8,418 nt of DNA from Helicobacter sp. (GTDB lineage: Bacteria > Campylobacterota > Campylobacteria > Campylobacterales > Helicobacteraceae): positions 1 to 8,418 of the forward strand of contig JARHZY010000026.1 in the NCBI GenBank assembly GCA_029264655.1, in the 5' to 3' direction. Shown in pieces: positions 6,227 through 8,418 of the stretch (its first letter is position 1; every line of letters starts with the position of its first letter). The notes beneath the pieces were generated by a model. The model ran no database searches. It saw nothing but the letters and a program-made list of their open reading frames with translations, and was not told the origin of the DNA. The translations under genes were made by a program, and so were the position numbers.

Positions 6227-6251
6227 CATTCTTCCAATTTTATTTTAATGG

Positions 6252-7121
6252 TTAGCATGGCTTATAGGTTTTACAATAAGTATATAGAGATTGCATATCT
6301 ATATAGCTTGTCATATCAAGTTGCATAGGTGTAATAGAGATGTAATGATTTGACACAGCTTCGAAATCTGACATAATATGCTCTTTAGAATCAATATTAT
6401 CATGTAGATAGCAGCCATCTTTTATATATAAATTATTACTATTATCTCGTTCTCTCCAACGCATAGGATTTAATCCTATCCAATGATATTCTTGATTGCG
6501 TGGGCTTTGAATACGTTGTGTTGTAGGAGAAAAGATTCTATAACCAAGTTGTGTAACTTTTATGCCTTTGCATATATGTTTAGGAATTGCTGGCACATTA
6601 ATATTTAGAAACTTGCGATGCCCAATCTCATAGCGTTTATGGAATATATCAAGTGCTAATTGTTTTATGGTATCAAGTGCTAGTGTAAAATCGCGTTGTG
6701 CCATTTTATTGTCTTCGCCATATTTATCATTAATAAATTGTGAAATAGCAATACTCTCTATTCCATGTAGAGCACCTTCTATTGCACCTGCAATAGTGCC
6801 AGAATATGTGGTATCTTCGCCTAAATTTGCACCAATATTAATCCCTGAAATGAGTAAATCTGGCTTTGTATCTGCAAATAGTTCATGCATACCAATATAA
6901 ACACAATCTGTAGGGCTACCATCATCAAGTTTATAAAAATCTTTTTCTAGTTTTATAAGTTGTAATGGTTTATTAACGCATAAGCCATGCCCGCATGCTG
7001 ATTTCTCATTTGCTGGAGCAACAATTACAACATGTGCAATTTGTGATAAAGTATCGCGTAACGCAAGTAATCCTTGACTAAAATAGCCATCATCATTTGT
7101 TAAAAAAATTGTTTTTTGCAT
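6252..7121 (-). CDS. surE: 5'/3'-nucleotidase SurE
   Basis: SurE is a metal-dependent phosphatase that removes phosphate from nucleoside 5'- and 3'-monophosphates (and, in some members, short polyphosphate) in the cytoplasm; it is linked to stationary-phase survival. The 289-residue protein shows the N-terminal FLTNDDG with metal ligands D10 and D11, Ser41 in EKSACGHG (metal-site Ser loop), GSPTDCV (69-74), and SGINIGANLGEDTTYSGTIAGAIEG (92-116) with N95. It also has FLNINVP (171-177) and the C-terminal SDFEAVSNHYISITPMQLD signature (251-269). Length is slightly above the common 245-270, mainly from a 130-145 insert and a short tail after 270. AAGG is centred about 10 bases ahead of the ATG. 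The gene lies 59 bases downstream of the tRNA cluster on the same strand and may be read through from it. No active-site residue appears lost. Confidence 0.95.
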   Translation of the reverse strand: MQKTIFLTNDDGYFSQGLLALRDTLSQIAHVVIVAPANEKSACGHGLCVNKPLQLIKLEKDFYKLDDGSPTDCVYIGMHELFADTKPDLLISGINIGANLGEDTTYSGTIAGAIEGALHGIESIAISQFINDKYGEDNKMAQRDFTLALDTIKQLALDIFHKRYEIGHRKFLNINVPAIPKHICKGIKVTQLGYRIFSPTTQRIQSPRNQEYHWIGLNPMRWRERDNSNNLYIKDGCYLHDNIDSKEHIMSDFEAVSNHYISITPMQLDMTSYIDMQSLYTYCKTYKPC

Positions 7122-7162
7122 ATTGTTTTTCCTTAATTATATTGCTTTGAAATATCGTGAAT

Positions 7163-7168
7163 ATTATA
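7163..7168 (-). promoter_or_regulatory. Candidate -10 upstream of surE
   Basis: TATAAT on the minus strand (7163-7168) lies between the 3' end of tRNA-Arg(TCT) and surE. It predicts a start near 7156 and a leader of about 35 bases. There is no extended TG and no -35, and TATAAT-like words are common in AT-rich DNA, so co-transcription with the tRNAs is an equal alternative. Confidence 0.3.
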
Positions 7169-7180
7169 TTTATGAAAGAG

Positions 7181-7257
7181 TGGTACGCCCAAGAGGATTC
7201 GAACCTCTGACCTACGGCTTAGAAGGCCGTTGCTCTATCCAGCTGAGCTATGAGCGC
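7181..7257 (-). tRNA. tRNA-Arg (anticodon TCT)
   Basis: Full cloverleaf on the minus strand. Acceptor GCGCTCA (7251-7257) pairs with TGGGCGT (7185-7191) using two wobbles. The anticodon stem ACGGC/GCCGT encloses the loop CTTCTAA, with anticodon TCT at 7221-7223, and the T-loop is TTCGAAT. The discriminator is A and the CCA is encoded (7181-7183). It reads AGA, a heavily used Arg codon in AT-rich genomes. It is last in the cluster, 6 bases after tRNA-Arg(TCG). Confidence 0.97.
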
Positions 7258-7263
7258 ATAGCG

Positions 7264-7340
7264 TGGCACGCCCAAAGGGAGTCGAACCCCTAACCCCCAG
7301 ATCCGAAGTCTGGTGCTCTATCCAATTGAGCTATGGACGC
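7264..7340 (-). tRNA. tRNA-Arg (anticodon TCG)
   Basis: Full cloverleaf on the minus strand. Acceptor GCGTCCA pairs with TGGGCGT. The anticodon stem CCAGA/TCTGG encloses the loop CTTCGGA with anticodon TCG, reading CGA and other CGN codons by wobble. The T-loop is TTCGACT, the discriminator is G and the CCA is encoded at 7264-7266. The acceptor 3' strand and D-arm nearly match the neighbouring tRNA-Arg(TCT), which suggests a shared origin. Confidence 0.97.
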
Positions 7341-7398
7341 ATAAAGAATGTTGTTTTTTTATTGCTTATTTCAATATTTAAGTCTAATGAAAATAATA

Positions 7399-7476
7399 TG
7401 GGGTGGATGATGGGTCTCGAACCCACGACCCTCAGAGCCACAACCTGATGCTCTAACCAACTGAGCTACACCCACC
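7399..7476 (-). tRNA. tRNA-His (anticodon GTG)
   Basis: The acceptor GTGGGTG pairs with CATCCAC, with the His-specific extra G-1 (7476) opposite discriminator C (7402). The anticodon stem TCAGG/TCTGA (one G.U) encloses the loop TTGTGGC, giving GTG. The T-arm is GTGGG-TTCGAGA-CCCAT and the CCA is encoded at 7399-7401. The G-1:C73 pair is the identity element read by histidyl-tRNA synthetase. Spacing is 17 bases after tRNA-Pro and 58 bases before tRNA-Arg(TCG). Confidence 0.97.
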
Positions 7477-7493
7477 ATATAATTGCAATAAAA

Positions 7494-7571
7494 TGGTCGG
7501 GGCGAAAGGATTCGAACCTTCGACCCCTTGGTCCCAAACCAAGTACTCTAACCAGACTGAGCTACGCCCCG
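7494..7571 (-). tRNA. tRNA-Pro (anticodon TGG)
   Basis: Acceptor CGGGGCG (7565-7571) pairs perfectly with CGCCCCG (7498-7504). The anticodon stem CTTGG/CCAAG encloses the loop TTTGGGA with anticodon TGG, able to read CCN. The T-loop is TTCGAAT, the discriminator is A and the CCA is encoded at 7494-7496. It is first in the cluster and lies about 9 bases after the predicted transcription start. Confidence 0.97.
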
Positions 7572-7586
7572 ACACAAAAAGATATA

Positions 7587-7615
7587 ATTATATGATAACT
7601 TTATAAAAAAGTCAA
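7587..7615 (-). promoter_or_regulatory. Near-consensus sigma70-type promoter for the tRNA cluster
   Basis: On the minus strand TTGACT (7610-7615) and a perfect TATAAT (7587-7592) are separated by exactly 17 bases. The predicted start near 7580 lies about 9 bases before tRNA-Pro. A recognisable -35 is uncommon at Helicobacter protein-gene promoters, which fits a strong stable-RNA promoter. Confidence 0.8.
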
Positions 7616-8290
7616 GTCTTTTCTAAAGTTTTCTGCAAAATGAATGCTATTAACAATAAATTATTAGTAAAACAACAGGGCATCATATTGTAAGTTGGTT
7701 AATATCTTTTATATTAAAAGAGTTTGGGTGGGGATAGTTTGAGAAATTTTGAGTATAAAATATATGTATTAAGAAATATAACAAATTTATATCATTCCAT
7801 TATAAGTAAAACAAAGAAACATTGCTAATTTACTATTAAACATAATGATTCGCCATAAAAACAAAACTTGATGATTTTTGTAACTACCGCATAAGATTAT
7901 AGGATTCTAATCTAAATATTAAAAACTAATATTTTAAAAAATCATGTAACATATGATAAGAGTAGAAAATAATACTTATGCTTTGTATATAGAAACTTAT
8001 TCAATATATAAGATATATTTGGCATAAATTATAGCATTTATTTTTTTGGTGTAAAAATCATATAGGTAAATAATAGCATATGATAAAGCTATATTTTACA
8101 AACACATTAAAACTAAATATTTAAAAATGCAATAAATATTTTTTATTTTGGTATGCACTTTTTATATAATTTAAAAAAGCAGTTTTAAAACTTACATATA
8201 TCTTGTGTTGAGTGGGTGTAATTAGAGATATATTAAGCTTATTTTTAGATTACGGCTTTGTTTTATAATCTTAGTTATAACTTTCTATTA
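7616..8290. other. Gene-free AT-rich stretch upstream of the tRNA cluster
   Basis: Nearly 680 bases with no credible ORF, tRNA or repeat array on either strand. It contains a 7-bp dyad (TCTTTTA/TAAAAGA, 7705-7721), a G-rich patch near 7725-7734 and a branched-fold candidate at 7871-7944. No gene remnant is recognised. Confidence 0.6.
7871..7944. other. Possible three-way-junction RNA fold
   Basis: ATGATTTTT (7871-7879) and AAAAATCAT (7936-7944) form a 9-bp closing stem. Inside are two adjacent hairpins: AGATTA/TAATCT (7894-7899 with 7908-7913) and AAATATT/AATATTT (7914-7920 with 7928-7934), with no base between them. The pairing is seen by eye only and AT-rich DNA forms such stems easily; strand and transcription are unknown. 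Confidence 0.25.
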
Positions 8291-8418
8291 TTAAAACTCA
8301 ATGCCATCACCATTGGAGTGTTGTTTATAGTATTGGTATAATATTTCTACTCTTTCTTTTAAAAATCGGAGACTCTCATAACTAGCAAGATTTGAATACA
8401 TAGTTCCACCACCATTTA
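8291..8418 (-). CDS. Unrecognised protein, C-terminal fragment
   Basis: The minus-strand frame is open from the right edge to TAA at 8291-8293, giving the last 41 residues. The fragment begins NGGGTMYSNLASYESL, continues with a charged, aromatic helix (RFLKERVEILYQYYKQ) and ends HSNGDGIEF. The amino-acid mix looks like a real soluble protein tail, with an amphipathic helix followed by a short flexible end. I do not recognise the family. It would be transcribed towards the tRNA cluster but ends about 675 bases before its promoter, so the two are probably separate units. With so few codons, a chance open frame cannot be excluded. Confidence 0.5.
   Translation of the reverse strand, partial: NGGGTMYSNLASYESLRFLKERVEILYQYYKQHSNGDGIEF

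Larger units (their letters stand above)
5943..6251. other. Convergent thiS-surE intergenic region
   Basis: Just over 300 bases without a convincing gene. It holds a stem after thiS, a long inverted repeat and an abutting second stem (entered separately), and two ORFs of 12 and 13 codons that I do not accept as genes. Confidence 0.6.

Noticed and set aside
7263..7448. A + strand ORF of 61 codons across the tRNA genes (contains GVEPLTPRSE and GLEPTTLRAT)
   Set aside because: It is the antisense reading of tRNA-Arg(TCG) and part of tRNA-His. These peptides are the familiar spurious products of reversed tRNA genes.
7181..7571. tRNA cluster as an integration site for a mobile element
   Set aside because: No repeated tRNA 3' end, integrase or transposase is visible; surE follows the 3' end of the cluster directly.

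Overview
The window looks like chromosomal DNA of a Helicobacter, most plausibly one of the enterohepatic species. It is strongly AT-rich. It carries the gene order cheV - cheAY - cheW, with a CheA fused to its own receiver domain and a CheV beside it, which I know from the H. pylori locus HP0393-HP0392-HP0391. It also holds the end of a cysteine-paired Sel1/Hcp-like protein, a family abundant in Helicobacter and Campylobacter. Species cannot be named from this window alone.

Layout. Bases 1-191 are the 3' end of a + strand Sel1-like repeat gene. Bases 192-825 contain no credible gene. From 5531 down to 826 on the minus strand lies one gene string: a calcineurin-like metallophosphoesterase (probable UDP-2,3-diacylglucosamine hydrolase of the LpxJ type), cheV, cheAY and cheW. 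The first two genes overlap by 14 bases. cheV and cheAY are separated by 90 bases that hold a good extended -10 promoter. cheAY touches or overlaps cheW. Divergent from the string, thiS (5742-5942, +) encodes a ThiS-type sulfur carrier and stands alone. It converges on surE (6252-7121, -). The gap between thiS and surE holds two abutting 13-bp stem structures. Upstream of surE on the same strand is a tRNA cluster, in transcription order Pro(TGG), His(GTG), Arg(TCG), Arg(TCT). All four have an encoded CCA, and a near-consensus sigma70-type promoter with a 17-base spacer lies just ahead of them. Bases 7593-8290 again contain no credible gene, apart from a possible three-way-junction fold. The right edge clips the C-terminus of an unrecognised minus-strand protein.

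How the genes work together. CheW couples chemoreceptors to the kinase CheAY. CheAY autophosphorylates on His48 and passes phosphate to CheY (not in this window), to its own C-terminal receiver, and probably to CheV, a CheW-receiver hybrid. The fused and CheV receivers are generally thought to act as phosphate sinks or array modulators in Helicobacter. The metallophosphoesterase at the head of the string would serve lipid A synthesis, so a membrane-biogenesis gene and chemotaxis genes appear to share transcription. SurE and ThiS are housekeeping functions (nucleotide phosphatase; sulfur donation for thiamine).

I see no mobile element, CRISPR array or defence system. The most interesting unexplained signals are the paired stem structure at 6121-6226, the three-way-junction candidate at 7871-7944, the two long gene-free stretches, and the conserved-looking charged helix that sits where CheA normally has a P2 domain.
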